A stretch of DNA of 64,000 nt from Comamonas thiooxydans (GTDB taxonomy: Bacteria; Pseudomonadota; Gammaproteobacteria; Burkholderiales; Burkholderiaceae_C): assembly GCF_002157685.2 (NCBI RefSeq), contig NZ_AP026738.1, positions 1 through 64,000 of the forward strand, in the 5' to 3' direction. This document shows, one piece after another, positions 1 through 13,200 of this stretch. How positions within the stretch are numbered: the first letter of the stretch is position 1; every line of letters begins with the position of its first letter. A program made the position numbers and the translations under genes. The notes below the pieces were generated by a model that searched no databases, was not told the origin of the DNA, and saw only the letters and a list, made by a program, of their open reading frames with translations.

Positions 1-1407
1 ATGACAGAGGAACCAACCAATGATGCAGGCCAGGCCCTGTGGCAGGTCTGCGTTGAGCAACTGGGTCAGGAGCTGCCAGAGCAGCAATTCAACACCTGGA
101 TCAAGCCGCTGACGGCACTCGTTGCAGAAGATTTTTCCAAGGTCACTGTCTATGTGGCCAACCGCTTCAAGCTGGACTGGATCCGTGCCCAGTATGCGGG
201 CCGCATCTCGGCCATGCTGGAGTCTCTCTACGGCCAGCCCGTCACTCTTGAGTTAGCACTTGCTCAGCGTGAAAGCGTTGTACGCACTTATGTGCGACCT
301 CCGTCGTCGACACAACAGACTGCGCCTCAGACGCACAATGTCGCCGTGCCCACCGTCACCAGCGAAGAGGCCAGCGCTCCGGTTTTCCGCACCCGATTGA
401 ACCCGGCCCTCACCTTCGAGACGCTGGTCGAAGGTACGGCCAACCGCATGGCGCGCTCGGCTGCCATGCATGTGGCAGGCTCGCCCGGTCATCTCTACAA
501 CCCGCTGTTCATCTACGGCGGTGTCGGTCTCGGTAAGACCCACCTGGTCCACGCTGTGGGTAACCAGCTGCTCAAGGACAAGCCCGACGCCAAGATTCTC
601 TACATCCACGCCGAGCAGTTCGTCTCGGATGTGGTCAAGGCCTACCAGCGCCGCACCTTCGACGAGTTCAAGGAACGCTACCACTCGCTCGACCTGCTGC
701 TGATCGACGATGTGCAGTTTTTCGCCAACAAGGACCGTACGCAGGAAGAGTTCTTCAATGCCTTCGAGGCCCTGCTGGCCAAGAAGAGCCATATCGTGAT
801 GACGTCCGACACCTACCCCAAGGGTCTGGCCAATATTCACGAGCGCCTGGTCTCGCGTTTCGACTCGGGCCTGACGGTGGCCATCGAGCCGCCTGAGCTG
901 GAAATGCGCGTGGCGATTCTGATCAACAAGGCCCGCGCCGAGAACGCCGACATGCCCGAGGAAGTCGCCTTCTTCGTGGCCAAGAACGTGCGCTCCAACG
1001 TGCGTGAGCTCGAAGGCGCGCTGCGCAAGATCCTGGCCTATTCGCGCTTCAATCAGAAGGAAGTGTCGATCCAGCTGGCCCGCGAGGCCCTGCGTGATCT
1101 GCTCAGTATTCAGAACCGCCAGATTTCTGTGGAAAACATCCAGAAGACGGTCGCTGACTACTACAAGATCAAGGTGGCCGACATGTACAGCAAGAAGCGC
1201 CCGGCCAGCATTGCCCGACCGCGCCAGATTGCCATGTATCTGGCCAAGGAGCTGACGCAGAAAAGCCTGCCCGAGATCGGCGAGCTGTTCGGCGGCCGCG
1301 ACCACACCACGGTGCTGCACGCCGTACGCAAGATTGCGGGCGAGCGCCAGACCAACACCGAGTTGAACCAGCAGCTGCATGTGCTGGAACAAACGCTCAA
1401 GGGTTAA
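1..1407 (+). CDS. dnaA: Chromosomal replication initiator DnaA
   Basis: Cytoplasmic AAA+ ATPase that binds DnaA boxes at oriC and opens the duplex. The 468-residue product has the usual layout: domain I at the N-terminus (about 1-90), a short linker, the AAA+ core with Walker A GGVGLGKT at residues 173-180 and Walker B ending LLLIDDVQF, and a C-terminal helix-turn-helix with the DnaA signature ([13 protein letters not shown], then [12 protein letters not shown]). Normal length for the family. The ATG is the first base of the window, so its promoter and ribosome site cannot be seen. dnaN follows 182 bp downstream in the same direction, the standard initiator-clamp-gyrase order. Confidence 0.98.
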   Translation: MTEEPTNDAGQALWQVCVEQLGQELPEQQFNTWIKPLTALVAEDFSKVTVYVANRFKLDWIRAQYAGRISAMLESLYGQPVTLELALAQRESVVRTYVRPPSSTQQTAPQTHNVAVPTVTSEEASAPVFRTRLNPALTFETLVEGTANRMARSAAMHVAGSPGHLYNPLFIYGGVGLGKTHLVHAVGNQLLKDKPDAKILYIHAEQFVSDVVKAYQRRTFDEFKERYHSLDLLLIDDVQFFANKDRTQEEFFNAFEALLAKKSHIVMTSDTYPKGLANIHERLVSRFDSGLTVAIEPPELEMRVAILINKARAENADMPEEVAFFVAKNVRSNVRELEGALRKILAYSRFNQKEVSIQLAREALRDLLSIQNRQISVENIQKTVADYYKIKVADMYSKKRPASIARPRQIAMYLAKELTQKSLPEIGELFGGRDHTTVLHAVRKIAGERQTNTELNQQLHVLEQTLKG

Positions 1408-1458
1408 GAGCGTGTTCACGATCTCCTCGCGCCGACGTAGAGGTCCTGACCACGCTCT
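1407..1458. repeat. 52-bp imperfect inverted repeat after dnaA
   Basis: Starts at the last base of the dnaA stop codon. The outer 8 bases are a perfect inverted repeat (AGAGCGTG / CACGCTCT), and about 18 of 23 positions pair overall around a short centre. The right arm is followed by TAAAAAA rather than a T-run, so it is not a classic plus-strand terminator. It could be an mRNA hairpin separating dnaA from dnaN, or a small MITE-like insertion. Confidence 0.5.
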
Positions 1459-1589
1459 AAAAAACTCCCCCATGAATGTCACTCACACAGGGCAAAATGG
1501 GGAATTCACGCGGCATGAGGGAGCGTCCGCCCTGCCCTGCGGACGCCGCCGCGTCAAAACAAATGCGCACTTAAATCACTGAGGTTGAC

Positions 1590-2711
1590 ATGATCGTCCT
1601 GAAAGCCACACAAGACAAAGTTCTCGCGGTCCTGCAATCGGTGGCCGGCATTGTCGAGCGCCGCCACACGCTGCCCATTCTGGCCAATGTGCTGATCAAG
1701 AAGACCGGCAATGCACTGCAGCTGACAACCAGCGATCTGGAAATCCAGATCCGCACAACGGCCGAGCTGGGCGGCGACGCCGGTGACTTCACCACCACCA
1801 TCGGTGCCCGCAAGCTGATCGACATCCTGAAGACCATGCCCGGCGACCAGACCGTGAGCCTGGAGACGCAGCAGTCCAAGATGATTCTGAAAGGCGGCAA
1901 GAGCCGCTTCACGCTGCAGACCCTGCCCGCCGAAGACTTCCCGCTGGTGCAGGAATCGGCCGCCTTCGGCCCCGCTTTCAGCGTGCCGCAAAAAGTGCTC
2001 AAGGACCTGCTGGGCCAGGTCTCCTTTGCCATGGCCGTGCAGGACATCCGCTACTACCTGAACGGCATTCTGTTCGTCGCCGAAGGCAACACCCTGAGCC
2101 TGGTGGCCACCGACGGCCACCGCCTGGCCTGGGCCAGCGCCACGCTGGACGTGGAAGTGCCCATCAAGCAGGAAGTGATTCTGCCGCGCAAGACCGTTCT
2201 GGAGCTGCAGCGCCTGCTGTCGGACGCCAGCGGCGAGAACCAGCCCGTCATCGAGATGCAGTTTGCCAACAACCAGGCCAAGTTCACCTTTGGCGGCATG
2301 GAGTTCGTGACCAAGCTGGTCGAGGGCAAGTTCCCCGACTACAACCGCGTCATCCCGCGCAACCACACCAACAGCGTGACCCTGGGCCGCGCACCGCTGC
2401 TGGCATCGCTGCAGCGCACGGCCATCATGACCAGCGACAAGTTCAAGGGCGTGCGCCTGTCGGTCGAGCCCGGCACGCTGCGCGTGGCGTCCAACAACGC
2501 CGAGCAGGAAGAGGCCATGGACGAGCTCGATATCGACTACGGTGGTGACACCATCGAGATCGGCTTCAACGTGACCTACCTGATCGACGTGCTCACCAAT
2601 ATGAGCCAGGACATGGTCAAGATCGATCTGCAGGACGGCAACAGCTCGGCGCTGGTCACCATCCCCGAGAACGAAAGCTTCAAGTACGTCGTGATGCCCA
2701 TGCGCATCTGA
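1590..2711 (+). CDS. dnaN: DNA polymerase III beta subunit (sliding clamp)
   Basis: The ring-shaped dimer tethers the polymerase III core to DNA. At 373 residues it is close to the usual length (366-fold class). The start MIVLKATQDKVLAVLQSVAGIVERRHTLPIL and the end YVVMPMRI are the conserved clamp termini; three repeated clamp domains of about 120 residues follow each other. The ATG is preceded by a GAGGT-like ribosome site 5-6 bases upstream. It lies between dnaA and gyrB, all in the same direction. Confidence 0.98.
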   Translation: MIVLKATQDKVLAVLQSVAGIVERRHTLPILANVLIKKTGNALQLTTSDLEIQIRTTAELGGDAGDFTTTIGARKLIDILKTMPGDQTVSLETQQSKMILKGGKSRFTLQTLPAEDFPLVQESAAFGPAFSVPQKVLKDLLGQVSFAMAVQDIRYYLNGILFVAEGNTLSLVATDGHRLAWASATLDVEVPIKQEVILPRKTVLELQRLLSDASGENQPVIEMQFANNQAKFTFGGMEFVTKLVEGKFPDYNRVIPRNHTNSVTLGRAPLLASLQRTAIMTSDKFKGVRLSVEPGTLRVASNNAEQEEAMDELDIDYGGDTIEIGFNVTYLIDVLTNMSQDMVKIDLQDGNSSALVTIPENESFKYVVMPMRI

Positions 2712-2844
2712 GCGGACCGAACGCAGCCAGCCATTTCATTGCCTGAAATAACAGGAGCAGCTACCGCTCATCCTGTAATGATTTCAGGCAAGTATTCATT
2801 TGAAAGTTATGCAGGTCAGGCGCCAACAGCTCCTGGCCTTGTAG

Positions 2845-5427
<2,583 letters not shown>

Positions 5428-5458
5428 TCCCCCTGTAGGTGGATGAAAAAACAAAGAG

Positions 5459-5484
5459 AAGGCCAGCGGAAGCTGGCCTTTTTT
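5459..5484. terminator. Bidirectional terminator between gyrB and GST gene
   Basis: Hairpin GGCCAGC-GGAA-GCTGGCC at 5461-5478, followed by six T on the plus strand and preceded by an A-rich stretch that serves the minus strand. It overlaps the last codon of the converging GST gene. Confidence 0.85.
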
Positions 5485-6100
5485 ATTTCAGCTTCTGCAC
5501 CGAAGCCCTGGCCTTCACGCGCTCGAAATGGGCTGCCACGCGCGGGAACTCGGCAATGTCCACGCCGTCGCCCTTGAGCCAGCCGGCCACGGTGTAGAGA
5601 TAGCCGTCGGCCACGGTGAACTGCTCGCCCATCACCCAGGTCTTGTCACCCAGATAGTGCTGCTCGATCACGGCAAAGCAATCGCGCATGTTCTGCGGCA
5701 CCTTGGCGCGCATGGCGGCCTGGGCGGCCTCGTCGTCGGCCCAGCGCGAGGCGCGTGGACGGTGGGCGTGGGCGATGTGCGCGGTAGAGGCCAGATAGGC
5801 ATTGAATTCCTGCATCTGCGCCAGCGCAAAGGGATCCTCCAGCGGCGCCAGCCTTGCCTGCGGATGGGTCTGCGCCACATACAGCAGCAGCGCCGGAGTC
5901 TCGGTCAGCACACCGCGTTCCGTGGCCAGCGCGGGCACCCTGCCCTTGGGATTGATGCTCAGGTATTCGGGGCTGCGCTGCTCGTTGTCGGCAAAGCTCA
6001 GCGTCTTCAGCGTGAACTGGGCATCGGCCTCATAAAGCGCAATCAATACGGCCTGCGCGCAGGTGCCAGCTGCGTAGTAAAGCGTGGTTTGGCTTGCCAA
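5483..6100 (-). CDS. Glutathione S-transferase, beta-class-like (TTG start)
   Basis: Likely cytosolic GST that conjugates or reduces electrophiles with glutathione; the substrate is unknown. The product is 205 residues: an N-terminal thioredoxin-fold domain (TLYYAAGTCAQAV, with Cys14 where beta-class GSTs carry their active-site Cys; INPKGRVPAL cis-Pro loop) and an all-helical C-terminal domain with the typical WVMGEQFTVADGYLYTVAGW segment. No ATG is available near the N-terminus. TTG at 6100 is chosen because GGGAG lies 7 bases upstream and the reading gives a full thioredoxin fold. It converges on gyrB and is divergent from the YkgJ-like gene. Confidence 0.88.
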   Translation of the reverse strand: MASQTTLYYAAGTCAQAVLIALYEADAQFTLKTLSFADNEQRSPEYLSINPKGRVPALATERGVLTETPALLLYVAQTHPQARLAPLEDPFALAQMQEFNAYLASTAHIAHAHRPRASRWADDEAAQAAMRAKVPQNMRDCFAVIEQHYLGDKTWVMGEQFTVADGYLYTVAGWLKGDGVDIAEFPRVAAHFERVKARASVQKLK

Positions 6101-6256
6101 AATCGTTCTCCCGTGGATGGTGATATGCCTGTGCAGTGTAGGCTGCTGCGCAGCCGGCTCAATCCCATGAACCGGGTCTGTTCATAGCAATGGCGCAAGG
6201 CAGACATCGACATCTCATGGCAGCATCGCGCTTCTCCCAGAAGTGCCCCACCCGAA

Positions 6257-6664
6257 ATGAAATCCTCCATCCGCATTGTTGACGTCGACCGCCTGGAAAC
6301 CTGGAGCAAGTACAAGGCCGGCATGTGTGACAGCTGCGCGGCCAATTGCTGCACCATGCCGCTGGAGGTGCGCCTGCCGGATCTGGTGCGCCTGGAGCTG
6401 GTGGACCCGTTCGAGGTCGAGAACATCGAGCCCAAGCTGATCGCCAAGCGGCTGCTGAAGATGCGCCTGATCGACCACTTCAACCCCAAGCACGAGATCT
6501 TCACCATGGCCCGCCGTGCGGGTGGCGACTGCAATTTTCTGGACAAGAACACGCGCCGCTGCACGGTCTATGAAAAGCGCCCGGAGACCTGCAGATTGCA
6601 TCCCAAGAAGGGGCCCAAACCGGGGTTCTGCGCCTACGGCAACAAGGCGCTTTCGCAGATCTGA
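6257..6664 (+). CDS. YkgJ-family cysteine cluster protein
   Basis: A 135-residue protein with the CxxxCxxCC-type cluster near the N-terminus (CDSCAANCC), then CNFLDKNTRRC and the conserved ending KRPETCRLHP. These Cys are thought to bind zinc or an iron-sulfur cluster in this family (UPF0153/YkgJ); the biological role is not established. No signal peptide, so probably cytoplasmic. It stands alone: divergent from the GST gene and convergent with the sensor-kinase gene, 18 bp away. Confidence 0.85.
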   Translation: MKSSIRIVDVDRLETWSKYKAGMCDSCAANCCTMPLEVRLPDLVRLELVDPFEVENIEPKLIAKRLLKMRLIDHFNPKHEIFTMARRAGGDCNFLDKNTRRCTVYEKRPETCRLHPKKGPKPGFCAYGNKALSQI

Positions 6665-6682
6665 AAGCGTCGCAGCAGCGCT

Positions 6683-8080
6683 TCAGACATCGGCCACGGC
6701 AGGCAGCCAGATGCGCGCCACCATGCCCGGATTGGCGTTGTGAAAACTGAGCTTGCCGCCATGCAGCTGGACAATGGCCAGCACGCTGGCCAGGCCCAGT
6801 CCGTAGCCTGGGCGATCCGATTCTGCGCGGTAGAAACGGGTGGTCATTTTCTCCAGGGTCTGAGGATCTGCGCCCGGTCCCTGGTCCTGCACGGTGATCT
6901 CCACCCCCCATGCCCCATCGCTGCCCTGCTCCTGCGCCGGGGCCGCACGCAGCAGCACGTCAGCGCCATGAATATCGTTGGATGATGCTCCGTATTTGAT
7001 AGCATTATCAACAAGATTGGAGACGGCGCTGGCCAACAGATCACCATCGCCCAGGGCCTGCACACCTTGCTGCACATCCAGCCTGAGAATGCCGCCGGCG
7101 TCTTCCACCAGCGGCTCGTAGAAGTCCACCACATCGACCAGCAAGGCCTGCAGATCAACCGGCGCAAAACTCTTGCGGCTGGCTCCGCTTTCCACTTCGG
7201 CAATCTGCAAAAGCTTCTCGAACACCACACCGAGTTCAGCGACTTCTTCGGCCACCAGCGCCAGCGTGGCGGACTGCATTTCGGGACTGGCCTGCTGCGC
7301 GTTGCGCAGGCGCAGCAGGATGCGCGTCAGCGGCGTTCTGAGGTTGTGCGCAATGCTGTTGGAGACATGGCGTATGCCTTCCATCAACTGCTCGAGCCGA
7401 TCGAGCATGGCATTGATATCGCGGTTGAGCAGCGTGAATTCATCGCCGCGCTGATCGACCGGAATGCGCTGTCGCAAATCGCCAGCCGCAACGCGCGACA
7501 TGGTGTTGCGAATGGCGGCCGCGCGCTCATCCACCACACGCCTGAAGACCATGGCACCTATCAGGGCCATGATGCAGGCCGCAACGGCCGCCAGCAAGCT
7601 GGCCTGACCGAACAGCTCTTCCATGTCGCGCTGCAGCTGCATGTCGCTGCCTACGGCCAGCAGATTGCCATTGGGCATTTCGACCACGGCAACCCGGCCC
7701 ACCATCAGCCGCCCGTTGCGCTTCACGGTCAGCTCGCGCACGCCCATGATGCTGAGCTTGCGCGGAGGATAGACCTCGGCATTGCTGACAATGGTCTCGC
7801 CTTGCGGGTTCATGAGAATGAGGATTTCCGTGTCGGTATTCACACCGTCACGAATGGTCTGCAGTATCTCGCTTTCCAGCGCTCCAGGGCCGTATTTGGC
7901 CGAGTGCTCGGTCAGTCTGCGCACATGGTTCTCGGCCTGCTTGTCGAGCCTCACCCGCACCACGCCGACGGTCTGGACATAGAAGACGGCCAGCACAATG
8001 GCCATGGTCAGAACCAGGAGGCCGCCATAGCTGAGTGCCAGCCTGAAGGCCAGTGAACTCCAGGGTCTGGAGCGCATCAT
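6683..8080 (-). CDS. Sensor histidine kinase of the metal-efflux operon
   Basis: Inner-membrane two-component sensor, 465 residues. TM1 at about 12-34, a periplasmic sensing loop, TM2 at about 160-182, HAMP linker, HisKA dimerisation domain with phospho-acceptor His245, then the ATPase domain with N box (SNLVDNAIKYG) and G box (DQGPGAD). The residue after His245 is Asn (HNLRTPL) where most HisKA proteins have Glu or Asp. The start codon overlaps the stop of the response-regulator gene (TGATG), so the pair is translationally coupled. It is the last gene of the minus-strand efflux operon, and the context suggests it senses periplasmic metal ions, like CzcS or CusS. Confidence 0.92.
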   Translation of the reverse strand: MMRSRPWSSLAFRLALSYGGLLVLTMAIVLAVFYVQTVGVVRVRLDKQAENHVRRLTEHSAKYGPGALESEILQTIRDGVNTDTEILILMNPQGETIVSNAEVYPPRKLSIMGVRELTVKRNGRLMVGRVAVVEMPNGNLLAVGSDMQLQRDMEELFGQASLLAAVAACIMALIGAMVFRRVVDERAAAIRNTMSRVAAGDLRQRIPVDQRGDEFTLLNRDINAMLDRLEQLMEGIRHVSNSIAHNLRTPLTRILLRLRNAQQASPEMQSATLALVAEEVAELGVVFEKLLQIAEVESGASRKSFAPVDLQALLVDVVDFYEPLVEDAGGILRLDVQQGVQALGDGDLLASAVSNLVDNAIKYGASSNDIHGADVLLRAAPAQEQGSDGAWGVEITVQDQGPGADPQTLEKMTTRFYRAESDRPGYGLGLASVLAIVQLHGGKLSFHNANPGMVARIWLPAVADV

Positions 8081-8784
8081 CAGACCACCTCGGGCAGGTC
8101 TTGCGGCTGGTCCGAAAGGCTGTAGCCCACACCGCGCACGGTATGGATGAGAGGCGTGGCAAAGCCTTTGTCCACCTTGCTGCGCAGGCGGCTGATGTGC
8201 ACGTCGATCACATTGGTCTGCGGATCGAAGCGGTAATCCCAGACCGACTCCAGCAGCATGGTGCGCGTGACGATCTGGTGCGCATGCTGCATGAGAAACG
8301 CCAGCAGGCGGAACTCGCGCGGCTGCAGTGACAGCGGCTGGCCGGCGCGCTCGGCGTTGCGCGAAATCAGGTTGACGCGCAGATCGGCTACCTGCATCTC
8401 GCGCGTGGGAGCCGGGATCTGGGCGCGGCGCACCAGGGCTTCGAGCCTTGCCGAAAGCTCGGAAAATGCAAAGGGCTTGGTCAGATAGTCATCGCAGCCG
8501 GCCTTGAGTCCGCGCACTCTCTCGTCCGTGGCAGACAAGGCACTGAGTACCAGCACCGGCGTCTGTTTGCCCATGGAACGCAGTGTCTGCAGAATCTGCA
8601 GCCCGTCAAAGCCATTGGGCAACATACGGTCGAGGATGATGACATCCCAGTTCTCGCCAACGGCCTGTGCAATGCCTTGCACGCCGTCACCGCAGACGCT
8701 GACATGCGCGCCTTGCTGGCGCAACCCTTCAGCGATGTAACGCGCGTTGAGCGCATCGTCTTCGATGATGAGGTAGCGGTACAT
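8080..8784 (-). CDS. OmpR-family response regulator, CzcR/CusR-like
   Basis: DNA-binding response regulator of 234 residues. Receiver domain with acidic pair Asp9/Asp10, phospho-acceptor Asp52 (ILDRMLPNG) and the conserved Lys in the TKPFAFSEL stretch; C-terminal winged helix (LQPREFRLLAFLMQHA to VDVHISRLRSKVDKG). The start MYRYLIIEDD is chosen because the receiver fold begins there; an in-frame extension to 8955 would add 57 low-complexity residues and overlap the preceding gene. It lies 122 bp after the outer-membrane channel gene and overlaps the kinase gene. Expected to activate the upstream RND operon. Confidence 0.93.
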   Translation of the reverse strand: MYRYLIIEDDALNARYIAEGLRQQGAHVSVCGDGVQGIAQAVGENWDVIILDRMLPNGFDGLQILQTLRSMGKQTPVLVLSALSATDERVRGLKAGCDDYLTKPFAFSELSARLEALVRRAQIPAPTREMQVADLRVNLISRNAERAGQPLSLQPREFRLLAFLMQHAHQIVTRTMLLESVWDYRFDPQTNVIDVHISRLRSKVDKGFATPLIHTVRGVGYSLSDQPQDLPEVV

Positions 8785-8906
8785 GCTGAGTCTGTCTCTG
8801 GCCGTTGGTGGACAGACACTATAAGCCGTTGCCTCCACCTTCGCAGCCGGAGACGCAGCGGCATCAGGAGGTGGTACAGGGGTTTGTGCCATCTCCCTCG
8901 CCTCGC

Positions 8907-10205
8907 TCAAGGCTGCACCTGTGGCAGATCGCCGCTGGCCTGACGCACTTCCCACTCGGCATCCAGCATGTCCTTGACCAGCTCCAGGTGCTCCAGCCTG
9001 TGCTCGGTAATCGAGCCCAGTGCATCGATCAGCTCCAGGATCGTGCCCTTGCCCAGCTTGTAGGCGTCTTGTGCCATCTGGTGCAGCGGCGCGATCTGCG
9101 CCAGCCCTTCCTTCTCGTAGTCGCGCACGGCCGTTCGGCGCAGCGACAGCTGCTGCAGGGCACGCTGCAATTCGGACTGAGCGGCAAGCACGACCGCATC
9201 ACGGCGCAGCTCGGCCTGATCGGCCTCGACCTTGGCGCGCTCGATAGGGCCCTGGCGACGGTCGAAAAGCGGGATCTCCACGCTCACGCCCACTTGGTTG
9301 AAACTGCCATCCACGCTGTTACGGATACGGGAGAGACCAAAGGATGGCGTGGGCAATGCTTCACGCTGCTCCAGCTTGATTTTCTGGCGCGACCTGTCGA
9401 GCTCGGCCTGCGCGGCACGCAGACTTGGCAACTGGGTCTGCGCCTGGTTCCACAGCTGCTCGTAGCTGGCTGCCTTGCGAATGTCAGTGGCCTGCAGGCT
9501 GCCTTCCACACGCACCTGCCATTGCGGCAAGGCCGCAATGATGGCCACGCGTGATGCTGCATCCCGCAAGGCTGCCTGAGCCTTGCTGACCTGCATGCTC
9601 ATCTGGGCCTGTTGCAGGTTAAGGCGCGCGCCGTCATAACGGCTGCGCGTGCCTGCTTCAATCTGGCCCCTGACGATGTTGCCGGCCTTCTCCAGCTCAT
9701 CACGGGCAGCCAACCACACCTGATAGCGCTGCTGTGCCACCAGCAGCTCGTTGAAGGCATGGGCTGCATCGCTCATGGTGACGGCGACTGCGACATCTGC
9801 ATTGGCCGCAGCGGCCTTCTCGCCCAGCCTGGCGTTCTCGATGCGCATGCCACGCTGGCCGAAGATGGGGATGGCCTGCTCCACGCCCCATTCCTTTTCT
9901 CCGCGCTTGCTGGAGTAGTGCATGGCGGGATTGGGTATGGTGGCAGCCGTTTTGCTGTCTGCCTTTGCCAGATCCAGCTGCATGCGATCTGCAGCCAGAT
10001 TGGGCTGGTTCTGCACGACGATGCGCAGATATTCCTGCAGGGTCACAGGCTGTGCAGGGGCCGCCATACGGCCCGCTGCAGCATTGCTCTGTGCGGCTGC
10101 ATCCATAGTCTCGGCAGCATGGCCTGTGCCGCTGAAAGCGCCGCAGCACAGTGCAGCGGCCATGGCCAGAGAGTGCCACTTATTCATCTTGAGCGCTTTC
10201 ATCAC
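8907..10205 (-). CDS. Outer-membrane efflux channel, TolC/CzcC family
   Basis: Outer-membrane component of a tripartite metal exporter, 432 residues. Signal peptide near the start (MAAALCCGAFSGTGHAAE), then two tandem alpha-helical OEP repeats rich in Ala, Gln and Glu, as expected for the coiled-coil barrel. The first ATG (10205) overlaps the end of the RND pump gene by 26 bp; a second Met (MNKWHSL, 10187) is an equally plausible start and begins nearer the signal peptide. Third gene of the operon: fusion protein, pump, channel. Confidence 0.9.
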   Translation of the reverse strand: MMKALKMNKWHSLAMAAALCCGAFSGTGHAAETMDAAAQSNAAAGRMAAPAQPVTLQEYLRIVVQNQPNLAADRMQLDLAKADSKTAATIPNPAMHYSSKRGEKEWGVEQAIPIFGQRGMRIENARLGEKAAAANADVAVAVTMSDAAHAFNELLVAQQRYQVWLAARDELEKAGNIVRGQIEAGTRSRYDGARLNLQQAQMSMQVSKAQAALRDAASRVAIIAALPQWQVRVEGSLQATDIRKAASYEQLWNQAQTQLPSLRAAQAELDRSRQKIKLEQREALPTPSFGLSRIRNSVDGSFNQVGVSVEIPLFDRRQGPIERAKVEADQAELRRDAVVLAAQSELQRALQQLSLRRTAVRDYEKEGLAQIAPLHQMAQDAYKLGKGTILELIDALGSITEHRLEHLELVKDMLDAEWEVRQASGDLPQVQP

Positions 10206-13200
10206 GTTCTTCCTGCGTCAACATGTTCTTGGGGCCCAGCAAGGCATACAGCACGGGCAGCAGCACCAGCGCCACCAGTGGCAGCACCACCATGCCGCCG
10301 ACGATGACCGAGGCAAAGGGGCGCTGGGTTTCGCTACCCACGCCGGTAGACAGAGCCATGGGCAGCAGGCCCAGCAGCGCCAGCAAAGCCACCAGAATGA
10401 TGGAGCGCATGCGCTCGGCTGCACCTTCGATCAGCGCCTGCATCAAGGGCATGCCCTGACGGCGCAAATCCTCGACCGCAGAGACCACCAGCAAGCCCGC
10501 CAGGGCCACCTGACCCAGCAAGGCGATAAAGCCGATGGCCGCGCTGATGGACAGCTCGATGTGTGCCAGATGCAAGGCTGCGATGCCACCCACCATCGCA
10601 AACGGCGCGCACAGCAGGATGATGCCGGCGCTGCGGGCCTGGCCCAGCGCACCGAACAACAGGGCATAGACGATGACCAGAGACAGCGGCACCACCACCT
10701 TCAGACGTGCAGCCGCACGCTGCTGGTTCTCCCACTCGCCGCCCCAGACAGCCTGGTAGCCTTCGGGCAGCTTCACGTTCTGCTTGAAGGTGGCCAGCGT
10801 GTCCTTCACCACCGAGCCGATATCGCGTCCTTCCACGTTGAACTTGAGCGCCATATAGCGCGCATTGCCTTCGCGGAAGATGGAGGAGTTGCCGATCTTC
10901 ATGCTGACCGTACCTACCGATCCCAGGGGGACCGAGCCACCATCGGGCAGCGGTATGGCGATGTTGCGAATGCGCTCCTCGTCCATGCGGTCCACATAGG
11001 GCAGGCGCACGCGCACCGGCACGGGGAATTCACCTTCCCACAGAGTGGTGGCCACATTGCCCGCCAGGGCCACTTCCAGCGTCTTTTGCGCGTCTTCCAT
11101 GGCGATGCCCTGGCGTGCCAACGCCTGGCGATCGAACTGCACATGCACCTGGGGTGCCGGAGCATCGCGGTACAGATCCAGGTCAACCACGCCATCGATG
11201 TCCTTCACCAGCGACTTGGTCTGCTGAAGAATGCCGCGCAGCGTGGGAATATCGGGGCCGAACAGCTTGAGCACGACCTGACCGCGCGCCCCCGATGTGG
11301 ACTCTTCCACGCTGTCGCGAATAGGCTGCGCGAAGTTGAAGGCCACGCCGGGAATCTCGCCCAGCGTCGCACGCATTTCCTCGATCAGCGCGGGCTTGGT
11401 CAGGCCCTTGCGCCATTCGCCATGGGGCTTGAGGCGCACCAGTACCTTGGCCAGATTCAGCGTCTCGTTGTCGGTGCCCGATTCGGGGCGTCCCTGCTCC
11501 GTGGTAACGGTAATCACCTCGGGGAAGACCTTGAGGCGCAGACGCACATCGCGCAGCACTTCCTGGCCTTTTTCCAGCGAGATGGAAGCAGGCATCTGCA
11601 CCAGCACATAGGCATCGCCCTCATCCAGCTCGGGCAGGAACTCAGTGCCCAGCCATTTGGCTGAAACCCCGGCCACCACCAGCACGCTCACGAACACGGC
11701 AATCACGGCCGTGCGGCGCTTGGCTGCGCCCAGCACCTTGGCGATCCAGTGCTGGTAGCCATGGTGCGCGCGGTCGAAGATCTTGGGTTCTTCCACCATC
11801 ACATGCTTGGGCTTGAGCATCAGGGCGCACAGCGCAGGCACCAGTCCCATGGCAAACACCAGCGCACCCAGAAGGGCAAAGCTGTAGGTCATGGCCAGCG
11901 GGCGGAAGATGCGGCCTTCAATGCTCTGCAGCGAGAACACGGGAATCAGCGCCGCAATCACGATGGCCATGGCAAACAGCGTGGGCTTGGCCACGGCAAC
12001 GGCCGAATCCACAATGATGTGGCGCATGTCGTTCGCCGTCTGCGGCTTGCGCTGGCGTGCGTTGCGGATGATGTTCTCGGCCAGCACCACGGCACCGTCC
12101 ACCATGATGCCGAAGTCGATGGCTCCCATGGAGATCAGATTGGCGGGCATGCCCAGCCAGTGCAGGCCGATGAAGGCCACCAGCAGCGACAGCGGAATCA
12201 CGGTAGCCACGATCAGCGAGCCACGCAGGCTGCGCAGGAACAGCCACAGCACGGCCACGATCAGCGTGGCCCCGAACAGCAGGTTGTGCTGCACGGTCTT
12301 GAGCGTATGGCCAACCAGATCGGAGCGGTCATAGTTGGTGACCATGTGCATGCCTTCAGGCAGGCCGCCGCTGTTGAGCTCATCGACCTTGGCATGAATG
12401 TCATCGAGCACGATGGAAGGGTTGGCGCCGCGCTTGAGCAGCACAATGCCCTGCACCACATCGTTCTGGTCGTCCATGCCCACCGAGCCCTGACGCGGCG
12501 TATGCGACTGCGCGACACGCGCCACGTCACCAATGGTCACGGGAGCCTTGCCACGCATGGCAACGACCACATCCTGAATCTCCTGCGGATTGCGCAACAG
12601 GCCGATACCGCGAATGATGAAGGACTGCTCTCCGCGGCGCATCAGGCCACCGCCAACGTTGCGGTTGGACTTGGACAGCGCATCGCTCACATCGTCCAGC
12701 GACAGGCCCAGGCTGTAGAGTTTCTCGGGGTCCACTTCAACGTGGAACTCCTTGACGAAGCCGCCAATGCTCACCACGTCAGCCACGCCCTGCACCTGCT
12801 TGAGCACGCGCACCACATGCCATTCCTGCTCGGTGCGCAGCTGCGCCAGGGTGTGCCTGTCGCTTTGCAGGCGATAGTAGAAAATCTTGCCCAGCGGGGT
12901 GTAGTCGGGCGCCATTTCAGGCGTCACGCCGTTGGGCAGATCCGCCTGCGGCAGACGCTGCGAAACCTCGGCGCGCGCGGTGAAACTTTTCGCGTCGTCG
13001 TTGAAGACCAGGTTGATCATGGAGAGGCCGAAATAGCTCTCCGAGCGCAGCGATATCAGACCCGGCGTGCCGTTGAGCTCACGCTCCAGCGGCTGGGTGA
13101 TCTGGCGCTCCACTTCTTCGGGAGCCAGGCCCGGCGCCTGGGTGATCACGCCGACCTGCACATTGGTCACGTCAGGATAGGCTTCGATGGCTGTCTGCAG

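Noticed and set aside
1459..1589. oriC between dnaA and dnaN
   Set aside because: No DnaA-box cluster or AT-rich segment is present there.
6665..6682. Hairpin AAGCG ... CGCTT between YkgJ-like and kinase genes as terminator
   Set aside because: The stem is short and no T-run follows on either strand.
8785..8955. N-terminal extension of the response regulator
   Set aside because: The 57 extra residues are low complexity and overlap the channel gene; the receiver fold begins at 8784.
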